Origin: Polyangium mundeleinium
GTDB taxonomy: Bacteria; Myxococcota_A; Polyangia; Polyangiales; Polyangiaceae
Assembly: GCF_028369105.1 (NCBI RefSeq)
Contig: NZ_JAQNDO010000001.1
Span: forward strand, 1,364,001 to 1,428,000
Length of the DNA: 64,000 nt
Direction: 5' to 3'
Shown here: one piece after another, positions 43,060 through 52,378 of the stretch
Position numbering within the stretch: the stretch's first letter is position 1
How the letters are laid out: each line of letters begins with the position of its first letter
Notes under the pieces: model-generated
What the model saw: the letters and a program-made list of their open reading frames with translations, nothing else
The model's database searches: none
What the model was told of the DNA's origin: nothing
Translations under genes and position numbers: made by a program

Positions 43060-43724
43060 GTCTTCTTCTGTGTGGCCGATGCGAGTATGTACTCCTTATC
43101 GGGACCGCGACAGGGGACACGCCTAGCAGGCACCAGCACCGTAATCGTATCGCTGATTGTCCACAAGCCCACGCCAGCGGCTTTGAACTCGTGTCGGACC
43201 TTATCTGATGGTTGAAAAGACGGATCCATCGCTACGATGGATGTGTCAGAGAATTTCTTGTATGTAATGGCTTGGGCTAGCGCGTCAGACCACCGTCGCA
43301 GCTTTGCCTCCACTGAAATTACCTCACCAGCAAGACTCCTCATCGAGGTCGACAGCCGTACGGACCCGGATGCCACTTGCTCAATTGCACCACTGCTCTT
43401 CAGCTCGGCTAATGCCTGTTCTATTGGCTTGAGGGAGTCAAATAGTTTGGATGTAATGCTTGGGGGCGATAGTTTGTTGAATCGGCGGAGTAACGAAATA
43501 ATAGAGGTGTGCCGATAGCTCCAATCCCTTGGCAAGAGTTGCGGTGGTTCGTCATGGAAGAGCGCCGTGACGATATCAGGAATGCAACCGCCAATAGGCA
43601 TCTCTCGCCGAACCTTGATGACATTGGCACGAAATGTCCCCCAGGCAGTCGCTGAGTTGAGAAGGCGCATCTGTAGCTCCTTCTCATTGGAGAATAGGGG
43701 CTGGCTTACTCGTGCAGTCGTCAT
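43035..43724 (-). CDS. Predicted PD-(D/E)xK nuclease-like protein
   Basis: 229 residues. IGGCIPDIVTALF supplies a candidate metal-binding Asp and VISVEAKLRRWSDALAQAIT an ExK, followed by YKKFSDTSIVAMDPSF. This D...ExK...QA spacing is the pattern of restriction-endonuclease-like proteins found with regulators and toxins. Between them lies a helical region (SIISLLRRFNKLSPPSITSK). The gene converges on the kinase operon and is coupled to an upstream gene by ATGA at 43721-43724. Lower GC content matches the neighbouring kinase. Fold assignment is inference from motif spacing. Confidence 0.65.
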   Translation of the reverse strand: MTTARVSQPLFSNEKELQMRLLNSATAWGTFRANVIKVRREMPIGGCIPDIVTALFHDEPPQLLPRDWSYRHTSIISLLRRFNKLSPPSITSKLFDSLKPIEQALAELKSSGAIEQVASGSVRLSTSMRSLAGEVISVEAKLRRWSDALAQAITYKKFSDTSIVAMDPSFQPSDKVRHEFKAAGVGLWTISDTITVLVPARRVPCRGPDKEYILASATQKKTHTLWVRR

Positions 43725-44149
43725 CCCTGCTGTCCCTCATCTACGAGCCCAAGCAGAAGGTGCAACGCCGCCCTTGCGGTCCGCGCATCTCCTGCCTCGA
43801 TGGCTGCGACGATGCAGTTCTCCAGGGCCTGTATGAGTGTAACTTTAGACACCTGAGGCCGCGGGCGGACGGGCGGCGCGTCGGTGGGGTGGGAAACGTG
43901 GCTCGTTCGCTCATCAGCACGACGAACGGACTCGACACATCTTCCTGACGAGTGCGCAGTGGCTTCCCTGCGTCTGTCGCTCCGGTGACGCAGCATGTCA
44001 TCGTGGCGCACGGAGCCGCCTTCGGTTTGTGCCGCCTGCTCGTGGTCGTCAAAGGTCGTGCTTGCCTGGTCTGCGGCAACTTCCGGTTGACAGGGATGGC
44101 GCTCTCGTTTGCCGCCTGGCACAAGGCCACTGCTGATGACCGGCGGCAC
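43721..44149 (-). CDS. Small protein upstream of the nuclease-like gene
   Basis: 142 residues from ATG 44149. The N-terminal two thirds are hydrophilic and low in structure. The C-terminal part is a clear helix pair (KVTLIQALENCIVAAIEAGD, ARTARAALHLLLGLVDEG). The stop overlaps the nuclease start (ATGA). A later start is possible. It may be a small regulator or partner of the nuclease; no family is recognised. Confidence 0.5.
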   Translation of the reverse strand: MPPVISSGLVPGGKRERHPCQPEVAADQASTTFDDHEQAAQTEGGSVRHDDMLRHRSDRRREATAHSSGRCVESVRRADERTSHVSHPTDAPPVRPRPQVSKVTLIQALENCIVAAIEAGDARTARAALHLLLGLVDEGQQG

Positions 44150-44178
44150 AAGAGGATGAGCTAAGTCCTCGGATTTAC

Positions 44179-44224
44179 TGGCACCCCCGGCAGGAATCGG
44201 ACCTGCGACCTTCGGTTTAGGAAT
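44179..44224 (-). tRNA. 3' half of tRNA-Arg (CCU), probable attachment-site remnant
   Basis: On the minus strand the sequence runs from the anticodon loop (TTCCTAA, anticodon CCT) through the 3' anticodon stem, a T arm with stem GCAGG/CCTGC, a CGGGGGT acceptor strand and an encoded CCA (plus-strand TGG at 44179-44181). The 5' half is absent: the bases before the loop do not pair with the stem and show no D arm. Integrases of mobile islands typically target and duplicate exactly this 3' half. Confidence 0.75.
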
Positions 44225-45255
44225 CCTCTTCCGGGGCGTTCAGTGAGTCCTACGAAACTCACTGTTTTCGACGTAATTCCAACAGGTTGTAGGCAGCCAG
44301 GGGAGGACACGAGGGGACCGGTCTGGCCATGAGATTTGGCAGAGATTTGGCACGAAGATGTCCCTTCGCGGGAGGAAGCAGTGAGCCCCTGACAGAACCA
44401 TGATTGTTGGCCTACACACCGTGTGCAGGTTCGGATCCCGAGCGGGAACGGAAACGTTGCCAGCGTGGGATTTTGCAGGGGTTCTGGTGAAGATCGAGGT
44501 TTGGGCGGGAGGGGGGTGGGGGGAGCTTGGGGGGGGCAGCGTGATCGCGTGGCTGCGGACCGGGACCGAGCCGGAGGGGAAGACGAGCATCGGGGCGCGC
44601 AGCACGCTTGTTGCAAAGCCCCCACATCGTGACGAGGCGCCCAGCCGGATGCGTTTCCTCCCCAACCTCGCCGGGAGCCTGAGCAACTCCGGTGCAGAGC
44701 GAGCTCAAGCAGCGCTCTCCGCTTCCACCCTGGCCGAGGCCCGTGCTCGATGCGTTCCCTGCCCGACCTCGCCAGGAGCCTGAACAACCGCGGCGAAACA
44801 GGTAGATGCGGCCTCAGTGGCAGTACCGAACTCGCGGTGGGGGTGCCATCAGAGTTCAAGGGAAACGTTGGGTTTCCAGCGGGTAAGGTAAGTCCCCGTG
44901 TCGCCGACGATGGCGAGACCCCTCTCGTCCGCCGGGGGATGTTCGTCTAGATGGCGGAGCTTGCCGTCGAGGGCTTCCCCGATCCTGGGCCGCACCCGCT
45001 CGCACCGGCGGCGGTGCCCAGTCTACCCGTGCGGTCGGCGTTCTCGGTATTGATTCGCCGGGCAGATCCGGCGACAGTAGCCTCTCCGGATGCGCATGAG
45101 TCTGCTCAACACCCACGTTCTGCTCGAACGCTCGGCTGGACGTGACCACGGTGCGGGGAACCACACCTCGCCCACGGCGTACTGCTATTGGTCCCGCGCG
45201 TCGCAGTATCGACCACCGCGGCGCGCGCGCGCGCGTTTTTCGGAGGAGGAGTAGC
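44225..45255. other. ~1 kb region with TPR-like debris and a G-quadruplex-forming tract
   Basis: No intact gene is seen. 44503-44536 is an extreme G-run (GGG, GGG, G6, G6, then G8 within 34 bases). Two ~40-base diverged direct repeats at 44647 and 44750 encode MRFLPNLAGSLSNSGAE and MRSLPDLARSLNNRGE, the start of myxobacterial-type TPR units (LPDLAxSLNNLG). These are remnants of a TPR protein. 45221-45240 is the GC-alternating block upstream of brxF. Confidence 0.55.
45221..45240 (+). promoter_or_regulatory. (GC)n alternating tract followed by T5 just upstream of brxF
   Basis: Fifteen bases of alternating G/C run into five T, ending 15 bases before the start codon; GGAGGAGG follows. Alternating GC is self-complementary, so with the T-run this could act as a small terminator/attenuator or adopt Z-DNA. 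It lies in the 5' leader of the BREX operon. Confidence 0.4.
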
Positions 45256-45768
45256 ATGACCGCTCCGCTTGCTGCCCGCCTGCTTGATCGCGTCTCCGAT
45301 GCCGGCGTCATGTACCACCGCCTCGTCCTGACGGTCGGTCCAGCGGGCTCCGGGAAGACGGAAGCGTTCACCGACCTTGCGGCCGCGCACGGCTGGCCGT
45401 GCATCAACGTGAACCTCAAGCTCGCGGAGCGGCTCCTCGATCTTACCCAGAAACAGCGCGCTGTTCGCGTCGCTGGTCTGCTCGATGATATCGTGAAGGC
45501 CACGTCAGCGGAGGTTGTGCTCCTCGACAACATCGAGATGCTATTCGCCGTCGAGCTCGCCCAAGATCCACTACGGCTCCTGCAGGGGTTGTCGCGCAAC
45601 CGTACCATCGTCGCGTCGTGGCCGGGCACGTTCGACGGTCGAGTCCTCGCTTATGCGGAGCCGGGGCACCGCGAGTTCAAGAAGTACTCGACTCCCCAGG
45701 CCGTCATCGTAAACGCGCACGAGCCCCGACCCCTCGATGTTTTCGGCTTTTCGGAAAAGACCCTATGA
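45256..45768 (+). CDS. brxF: BREX-3 P-loop protein BrxF
   Basis: 170 residues from ATG 45256, preceded by GGAGGAGG. Walker A is GPAGSGKT at 28-35, and a Walker B-like VVLLDNIEMLF follows. The small size, the motif and its place as first gene before a ~1230-residue BrxC identify BrxF, the hallmark of type 3 BREX phage defence. Its stop overlaps the brxC start (ATGA). Confidence 0.92.
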   Translation: MTAPLAARLLDRVSDAGVMYHRLVLTVGPAGSGKTEAFTDLAAAHGWPCINVNLKLAERLLDLTQKQRAVRVAGLLDDIVKATSAEVVLLDNIEMLFAVELAQDPLRLLQGLSRNRTIVASWPGTFDGRVLAYAEPGHREFKKYSTPQAVIVNAHEPRPLDVFGFSEKTL

Positions 45769-48700
45769 AATACTCCGAGCTCATCCACTTCGAGCCCATC
45801 GAGACCGTCGTTCAGCTCCGCGAAGCGGACTCGGAGCCCGACGCGCGGCGCCTCGTCGAGACCTTCGTCATCTCGGATCGAATGGCGGAGCTGCTCTGCG
45901 ACATGGTCATCCCGCAGCTCCAGTTCGCCAAGCCCGCCGACAACAAGGGGCTCCTTGTTGTTGGCAATTACGGCACTGGTAAGTCGCACTTAATGGCCGT
46001 AATCTCAGCCATCGCCGAGCACGCAGACCTTGCTACGAGCATCTCCATCGCGCGAGTCGCCGACCGTGCCGTGCAGATCGCCGGGCGCTTCAAGGTGATC
46101 CGCGCCGAAATTGGCTCGACGACGATGACGTTGCGCGAGATCGTCTGCACGGTGCTCGAGGACAACCTCAGCCGGCTAGGCGTCAAGTTCGAGTTTCCCG
46201 CCGCGGGCGACCGGCACGAGAACAAGTCAGCTTTCCAGGAGATGATGGCCGCCTTCGAGGCGGTGTACCCTGACCGCGGTCTCGTGCTCGTCATCGACGA
46301 GTTGCTCGACTACCTCCGCTCCCGAAAAGATCAAGAGCTCAGCCTCGATCTCTCATTCCTGCGCGAGCTGGGCGAGGTCTGCAAGGGCACGCGTTTTCGT
46401 TTCATCTCGGGCGTGCAGGAGAGCCTCTTCGACAACCCGCGCTTCCAGTTTGTGGCCGACACGCTCCGGCGCGTGAAGGACCGCTTCGAGCAGGTGCGCA
46501 TCGCCCGCGAGGACGTGGCCTACGTCGTGGCCGAGCGCTTGCTGAAGAAAGACGCCAGGCAACAGGCGCTCGTGCGTGAGCACCTGACGAAGTTTGCCCC
46601 GCTCTACGGCTCGATGAACGAGCGCATGGACGACTTCGTCCGCCTGTTCCCCGTGCACCCCGCGTACCTCGACACATTCGAGCGGGTGTACGTCGCCGAG
46701 AAGCGAGAGGTGCTCAAGACGCTGAGCGTGACCATCCGCCGGGTCATCAACGACGAGGTGCCCCCAGATGATACTGGAGTCATCGCGTACGACTCGTACT
46801 GGGGCATGCTGCGCGATAACCCATCGTTCCGCTCCGTCCCCGAGATCAAGGCGGTCATCGACAAAAGCAGTGTGCTCGAGGCGCGCATCCAGCAGGCGTT
46901 CACGCGACCTCAGTACCGCCCGGCGGCTCTCCGGATCGTCCACGCGCTCTCCGTGCACCGCTTGACCGCCAGCGACATCTATGCGCCGCTCGGCGCTACG
47001 CTGGAGGAGCTGCGCGATGACCTTTGCCTCATGCTGCCGCTGCCGGAGCGCGAGGCGGGCTTCCTGCGCACAGTGGTCGAAACCGTGCTGAAGGAGATCC
47101 TTCGCACGGTGAGCGGGCAGTTTCTGTCGTTCAACAAGGAGAACGGCCAATACTTCATCGACCTCAAGAAGGACGTCGATTTTGACTCGCTCATAGAGAA
47201 GAAAGCCGAGGCCCTCGAAGACTCGCAGCTCGACCGTTACTACTTCGAGGCCCTACGCCGCGTCGTGCTTGAGGATCCCGACGCCCCGCCCTATGTCACG
47301 GGCTATCGCATCTGGGAGTACGAGGTGGAGTGGCGCGAACGCAAGGCGGGGCGCGATGGCTACCTCTTTTTCGGAGCACCCAACGAGCGGTCCACTGCGC
47401 AGCCGCCGCGGGACTTCTACGTCTACTTCGTCCAGCCCTTCGAACCGCCGTACTTCAAGGACGAGAAGAAGGCCGATGAGGTTTTCCTCCGCCTGAAGCA
47501 ACGCGACGAAGTCTTCGATCGCACCCTCAAGCTCTACGCCGGTGCGCGGGAGCAGGCCGCGACGGCATCCGGCGTCAACAAAAAGATCTACGAGGAAAAG
47601 GCAGGTGAGCACCTGCGGACGCTCACCTCATGGCTGCGCGAGCACGTGCCGAGCGTGATGGAGGTATCCCACGAAGGGCGAAGCAAGTCGCTCCTCGACG
47701 TTGTCAGGGGTAAGCTCCCGCCGAACGCGACAGTCCGCGATTACGTGAACAGCGCAGGGTCCGTGCTGCTCGCACCGCACTTTCAGGACAAGAGCCCCGA
47801 CTACCCGATCTTCAGCGTCCTCATCACGCGCCAGAACCGCGAACAGGCGGCGCAGGAGTCACTCCGCTGGGTGGCCGGCAACGTGAAGAGCAAGCAGGGC
47901 GCGGCGGTCCTAGATGCTCTCGAGCTACTAGACGGCGACGTCCTGAAGCCGCGCGAGTCACGGTACGCGAAGCACGTGCTAGAGCTGCTTTCGCTGAAGG
48001 GTCAGAGCCAAGTGCTCAACCGAACCGAGCTCGTGCAGGCAGAGTTCGGGGTCGACTATTGGACGCGATTTCGGCTGGAGCCGGAGTTCCTCGCTGTTGT
48101 CGCCGCAGCCCTCGTCCACAGCGGCGACGTGGTGATTAGCCTCGCGGGCAAGAAGATCGACGCAGCGAGCCTCGACCAGCTTGCCAAGCTGAGCGTCCGG
48201 GAGGTTAGCGAGTTCAAGCACGTCGAGCGACCGAAGGATCTGCCGCTCGGCTCGCTGCAGGAACTCTGCGACTTGCTCGGCGTGGCCCCGGGGCTCATCG
48301 TGAACCCAGCGACGCGCGACGATGCCGTCGCGAAAATCCAGCTGGCGGTTGGGGCACTGCTCGGCAAGGTCGTAACCGCTCAGGCCCGCGTGGGCGAGCT
48401 GGTGTTCTGGGGACAGCCCGTTCTTTCTGGGAAGGAACAGAACGATTGGCGAACTCGTCTCGGTGCGTTGAAGACGTTTCTGGAGTCGCTGCAACCGTTT
48501 AACACGGCCGGCAAGCTCAAGAACTTTCCGCACGACGCCGCCAGCGTTCAGGTCCAGAAGCCTGCCCTGGGCCTCACTCGGGAGGTCGAGGACCTCCTCG
48601 CACTCGTCCAGAAGGTGGCACCCCTCACGTCGTACCTCGGGAAGGCCGAGGCACTGCTGGATGCGAACCACGCTTGGCAGGAGGAGGTCCGCTCCAGACG

Positions 48701-49454
48701 TGCCGATCTCCTCACGAAAATCGGAAGCCCCAAGCATCGCGCGGACGCGGGCTTCCAGCGACTGCTGGGTCAGACGCTCGCCGAGCTTAAGGGGAAGTAC
48801 CAGGAGGCCTACCTCGGTGCCCACGAGCGTACGCGGCTGGGTGTCAACGACGACAAGCGCAAGGTGACGCTCAGCAAAAGCCCGCGTCTCGCGCAGCTTC
48901 AGAGGCTCTCCGCCGTGGAGATGATGCCGACCCAGCAACTGCGCGATTTCGAGAATAGGCTATTCGCACTGAAGACGTGCTTCCAGCTCGGCAAGCCCGA
49001 GCTCGACGCGGACCCACTTTGTCCTCATTGCGGGTTCCGGCCTGCCGAGGAAGGGGGCTCGCCATCGGTGTCGTCGAAGATACTGGACGACCTCGACGAG
49101 GAGCTCGACCTGCTCGGGCAGGCATGGACTCAGACCTTGCTCACGAACCTTGAGGACCCGACGGTAGCAGGGAACGTCGAGCTTGTGAGCGACTCCAAGG
49201 GCAAGCGGGACGTACACTCGTTCCTCAGACTGAAGCAACTGCCGGACCCGGTTACGCCAGCGTTCGTGAAGGCGCTGCAAGAAGTGCTGAGCGGCCTCCT
49301 GAAGGTTATCTTGACCCCAGCAGACCTTCGAAATGCCCTCGCCGATGGTGGGCTGCCGTGCACCGTCTCGGATCTGCGTGCGCGATTCGAGCGGCATCTG
49401 ACGGTGCTAACCCAGGGCAAGGACGCGTCGAGGGTGCGCGTGGTGATCGAGTGA
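45765..49454 (+). CDS. brxC: BREX-3 ATPase BrxC
   Basis: 1229 residues from ATG 45765. Walker A is GNYGTGKS (67-74), Walker B is LVLVIDELLDYL (~172), and FRFISGVQESLFDNPRF follows as an AAA+ sensor region. A long helical middle and a C-terminal Cys pair (CPHCGF) come after. This is the DUF6079-type BrxC/PglY ATPase, shared by all BREX types and needed for defence and modification. It is coupled to brxF by ATGA and to pglX by GTGA. Confidence 0.92.
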   Translation: MKYSELIHFEPIETVVQLREADSEPDARRLVETFVISDRMAELLCDMVIPQLQFAKPADNKGLLVVGNYGTGKSHLMAVISAIAEHADLATSISIARVADRAVQIAGRFKVIRAEIGSTTMTLREIVCTVLEDNLSRLGVKFEFPAAGDRHENKSAFQEMMAAFEAVYPDRGLVLVIDELLDYLRSRKDQELSLDLSFLRELGEVCKGTRFRFISGVQESLFDNPRFQFVADTLRRVKDRFEQVRIAREDVAYVVAERLLKKDARQQALVREHLTKFAPLYGSMNERMDDFVRLFPVHPAYLDTFERVYVAEKREVLKTLSVTIRRVINDEVPPDDTGVIAYDSYWGMLRDNPSFRSVPEIKAVIDKSSVLEARIQQAFTRPQYRPAALRIVHALSVHRLTASDIYAPLGATLEELRDDLCLMLPLPEREAGFLRTVVETVLKEILRTVSGQFLSFNKENGQYFIDLKKDVDFDSLIEKKAEALEDSQLDRYYFEALRRVVLEDPDAPPYVTGYRIWEYEVEWRERKAGRDGYLFFGAPNERSTAQPPRDFYVYFVQPFEPPYFKDEKKADEVFLRLKQRDEVFDRTLKLYAGAREQAATASGVNKKIYEEKAGEHLRTLTSWLREHVPSVMEVSHEGRSKSLLDVVRGKLPPNATVRDYVNSAGSVLLAPHFQDKSPDYPIFSVLITRQNREQAAQESLRWVAGNVKSKQGAAVLDALELLDGDVLKPRESRYAKHVLELLSLKGQSQVLNRTELVQAEFGVDYWTRFRLEPEFLAVVAAALVHSGDVVISLAGKKIDAASLDQLAKLSVREVSEFKHVERPKDLPLGSLQELCDLLGVAPGLIVNPATRDDAVAKIQLAVGALLGKVVTAQARVGELVFWGQPVLSGKEQNDWRTRLGALKTFLESLQPFNTAGKLKNFPHDAASVQVQKPALGLTREVEDLLALVQKVAPLTSYLGKAEALLDANHAWQEEVRSRRADLLTKIGSPKHRADAGFQRLLGQTLAELKGKYQEAYLGAHERTRLGVNDDKRKVTLSKSPRLAQLQRLSAVEMMPTQQLRDFENRLFALKTCFQLGKPELDADPLCPHCGFRPAEEGGSPSVSSKILDDLDEELDLLGQAWTQTLLTNLEDPTVAGNVELVSDSKGKRDVHSFLRLKQLPDPVTPAFVKALQEVLSGLLKVILTPADLRNALADGGLPCTVSDLRARFERHLTVLTQGKDASRVRVVIE

Positions 49455-52303
49455 ATGGAGACGTGAAAGTGGCGAAGAAGGCTCAGCCTGTGAACGGTGA
49501 TCTCTTCATCGAAGAGTCGGGGCAACTGCGGATAGCCAACAAGTCTGTCGAGCAGCGGGCACTCGAGAGGCCCCCGGTCGAGTGCCTCGGCTTGACATTT
49601 GAGAGCGAGGAGGCGCGTCGCGCGTATTTCCTGGATAAGCTACGTGAGAAGCTTGGCGACCCAAGCTTTCGTAACACGCCAGGTTTTCCGAAAGCCGACG
49701 ACGATGCGATCCTCCGGTTGAGCGACCCTCCCTACTTCACTGCATGCCCTAATCCGTTTATCGGAGAGCTGCTTCAAAGGACAGGTTCTTGTGTAGGTGC
49801 TTCTGGACCTGCATTGATTCACAAGCCATTCGCATTCGACGTCACTGAGGGTAAGCAAGACCCGGTTTGCATGGCGCACACATACCACACAAAGGTCCCC
49901 TATCGAGCTATCGTGCGCTACATTCTTCACTACACAAAGCCTGGCGACGTCGTCTTGGATTCCTTTTCGGGCACTGGGATGACTGGTCTCGCAGCCCAAA
50001 TTTGCGGCGCCCCCGACCCAGATTTCCGCAACACGATCGAGGAGGAATGGAGGACTGCTGGCTTTGGTGCTCCGACCTGGGGCAGACGATTCGCAGTCCT
50101 TTCGGACATCTCTCCTTTTGCCACTTTCCTCGCGCATAACTTCAACGCCACCCTGGATGTCACTACGTTTGAACAGGAAGCCCAGCGGATCGTTGCTGAG
50201 ACTGAGAAAAAGTACGGTTGGGTTTACGAGACAGATGGCGGTCGCACTGCAGCGCGCGGCTCGCTTCAATATGTAATTTGGTCGGAATCAATATTTTGCG
50301 AGTGCGGCCGGGAGATTCTCTTCTGGGACCCGCCAAATCCCGCTGGAACGCTCCCCGAGCCCGAAACCGTGTTCAAATGTCCTGCGTGCGGGGCGAACGT
50401 CGTGAAACGGAGTGCGCAACGTGCAACAACGACGTTCGTAGACAGCGTGCTAAACACGCCGGTGACTCAGAACAAGCAGACCCCGGTGTTCGTTGAGGCG
50501 CGCGTTGATGGGGCGACCCTGAGGAAGCGACCTTCCGCGTTTGACATGCAGCTATTTAAGAAGGTTGAAGCGGAACCCATTTCGAACTACGTCCCAATGC
50601 AGCCCATGATGTTCAAGGGTGCGGAATGGGGGGATATGTTTCGTGCCGGCTACCACTTCGGCATCACGCATGCGCATCATTTCTGGACAAGGCGAAATCT
50701 TCTCGTCCTTTCGGAACTCTTCGAGCGTGCTGCAAAGTCTATGCATCCACGTGAAATGCTATTCCTGTGCACTTCTCTCGCGGTCAAGACTGGAAGCCGC
50801 ATGCACAACGTTGGGTTCAAGGGAGGAAAAATCAACCTTGCCGGTCAAATTTACAATACGCTTCAACTCACCAGCGTAAGCGCTGAACGCAACCTTCTCG
50901 TTCTGGCCCGTGGAAAGCTGGAAGACATCAAGAGCGTCTTCTCGATTCAAAAAACTCCAGATTCGACCTTCATATCCACGAACTCCGCGACCGCACTCCT
51001 GGGTTTGGCGGACGGCTCAGTGGACTATGTGTTTATTGACCCGCCATTTGGCGACAACATCATTTACTCGGAGTTAAGTTTTCTATACGAATCTTGGCTT
51101 CGCGTATTCACTGATACGAATCAGGAGGCGATAATCTCATCGGAACAATCGAAAGGGTTGCCCGACTATCAAGCGCTCATGGTGAGGGCCTTCAAGGAAC
51201 TATTTCGAGTGCTAAAGCCAGCCCGATGGCTAACAGTCGCGTTTCATAATAGCAAGAATTCGGTTTGGAATGCCATCCAGGAGGCGCTTGGGCAAGCCGG
51301 GTTTGTGGTTGCCGATGTGAGGACGTTGGACAAAGGACAAGGTACGTACAAGCAGATGACTACCGCTGGCGCTGTTAAGCAAGACCTCGTTATCTCCGCT
51401 TATAAGCCGAGCGATGGTTTCGTCAGGGAATTCGTATTGCGCTCCGGCACGTCGGACTCCGCTTGGCAGTTCGTTAGGGAGCACATGAGATACCTCCCCG
51501 TGTTCGTAGGTTCCGGCGCGAACGCAGCCATGATTGCGGAGCGACAGCCATTTTTGCTGTTCGATCGGATGGTGGCGTTCCATATACGCCTTGGAGTCGC
51601 TGTACCCATGGGAGCGAGCGAATTTTACGCGGGTTTGTCTCAGCGATTTGTAGAACGAGATGGAATGTACTTTCTTTCGGACCAAATTGCTGAGTACGAC
51701 CGAAAGCGGAGTGCCGTTACGGAATTGCGTCAACTTGACCTTTTCGTCAGTGACGAGGCGAGCGCGGTCCAGTGGCTCCGCCAGCATCTTCAGCGAAAGC
51801 CGCAGACGTTTCAAGAGTTGCAGCCTCAGTTCATGCGCGAACTTCAGTCTTGGGCGAAACACGAGCGAACGATTGAGTTGCGCGAGATGCTTGAGCAGAA
51901 CTTTCTAGTCTACGATGGACGAGAGCCTGTGCCTACTCAGGTGCATTCGTACCTGTCCAGCAATTACAAGGAGCTTAGGAATCGCGACAAGGATGATCCT
52001 GAACTACGGGAGAAGGGCAAGGACCGCTGGTACGTACCCGATCCGACCAAGCAATCTGACCTTCATAAGTTGCGCGAGCGGGCGCTTTTGCGTGAATTCG
52101 AGGAGTACAAGGCAAGTACGCCAAAGAAGCTCCGGCAGTTCCGCACCGAGGCATTGCGAACTGGTTTCAAGGCGGCCTACGACGCTCGGGATTATAGGAC
52201 GATCGTCAGCATTGCTAAGCGAATTCCAGAGGCGGTTCTCCAAGAGGACGAGAAGCTCCTAATGTACTATGACGTCGCAAGTATGCGTCTCGGAGAAGAG
52301 TAG
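49451..52303 (+). CDS. pglX: BREX-3 adenine-specific DNA methyltransferase PglXI
   Basis: 950 residues from GTG 49451 inside the brxC stop (GTGA). SAM-binding motif I is VVLDSFSGTGMTGLAA (~170). A zinc ribbon (CECGREILFW ... CPACGANV) lies at ~283-316, and the catalytic IDPPFGDN at ~530. The order motif I, insertion, DPPF fits the DUF1156-like N6-adenine methylases used as PglXI in type 3 BREX, marking host DNA and guiding discrimination. Base composition falls slightly below brxC. Confidence 0.9.
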   Translation: MNGDVKVAKKAQPVNGDLFIEESGQLRIANKSVEQRALERPPVECLGLTFESEEARRAYFLDKLREKLGDPSFRNTPGFPKADDDAILRLSDPPYFTACPNPFIGELLQRTGSCVGASGPALIHKPFAFDVTEGKQDPVCMAHTYHTKVPYRAIVRYILHYTKPGDVVLDSFSGTGMTGLAAQICGAPDPDFRNTIEEEWRTAGFGAPTWGRRFAVLSDISPFATFLAHNFNATLDVTTFEQEAQRIVAETEKKYGWVYETDGGRTAARGSLQYVIWSESIFCECGREILFWDPPNPAGTLPEPETVFKCPACGANVVKRSAQRATTTFVDSVLNTPVTQNKQTPVFVEARVDGATLRKRPSAFDMQLFKKVEAEPISNYVPMQPMMFKGAEWGDMFRAGYHFGITHAHHFWTRRNLLVLSELFERAAKSMHPREMLFLCTSLAVKTGSRMHNVGFKGGKINLAGQIYNTLQLTSVSAERNLLVLARGKLEDIKSVFSIQKTPDSTFISTNSATALLGLADGSVDYVFIDPPFGDNIIYSELSFLYESWLRVFTDTNQEAIISSEQSKGLPDYQALMVRAFKELFRVLKPARWLTVAFHNSKNSVWNAIQEALGQAGFVVADVRTLDKGQGTYKQMTTAGAVKQDLVISAYKPSDGFVREFVLRSGTSDSAWQFVREHMRYLPVFVGSGANAAMIAERQPFLLFDRMVAFHIRLGVAVPMGASEFYAGLSQRFVERDGMYFLSDQIAEYDRKRSAVTELRQLDLFVSDEASAVQWLRQHLQRKPQTFQELQPQFMRELQSWAKHERTIELREMLEQNFLVYDGREPVPTQVHSYLSSNYKELRNRDKDDPELREKGKDRWYVPDPTKQSDLHKLRERALLREFEEYKASTPKKLRQFRTEALRTGFKAAYDARDYRTIVSIAKRIPEAVLQEDEKLLMYYDVASMRLGEE

Positions 52304-52378
52304 GGTCACGATGCTCATCGGAAAGCACTTGTATCACGGAGACCTAGGCGCACATTTTCGAGTTCTTTGGAGAGCTAA

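Noticed and set aside
44161-44859. 232-codon minus-strand frame ending SQVRFLPG
   Set aside because: That peptide ending is the usual false translation of a tRNA 3' half; the rest crosses the G-tract and TPR debris.
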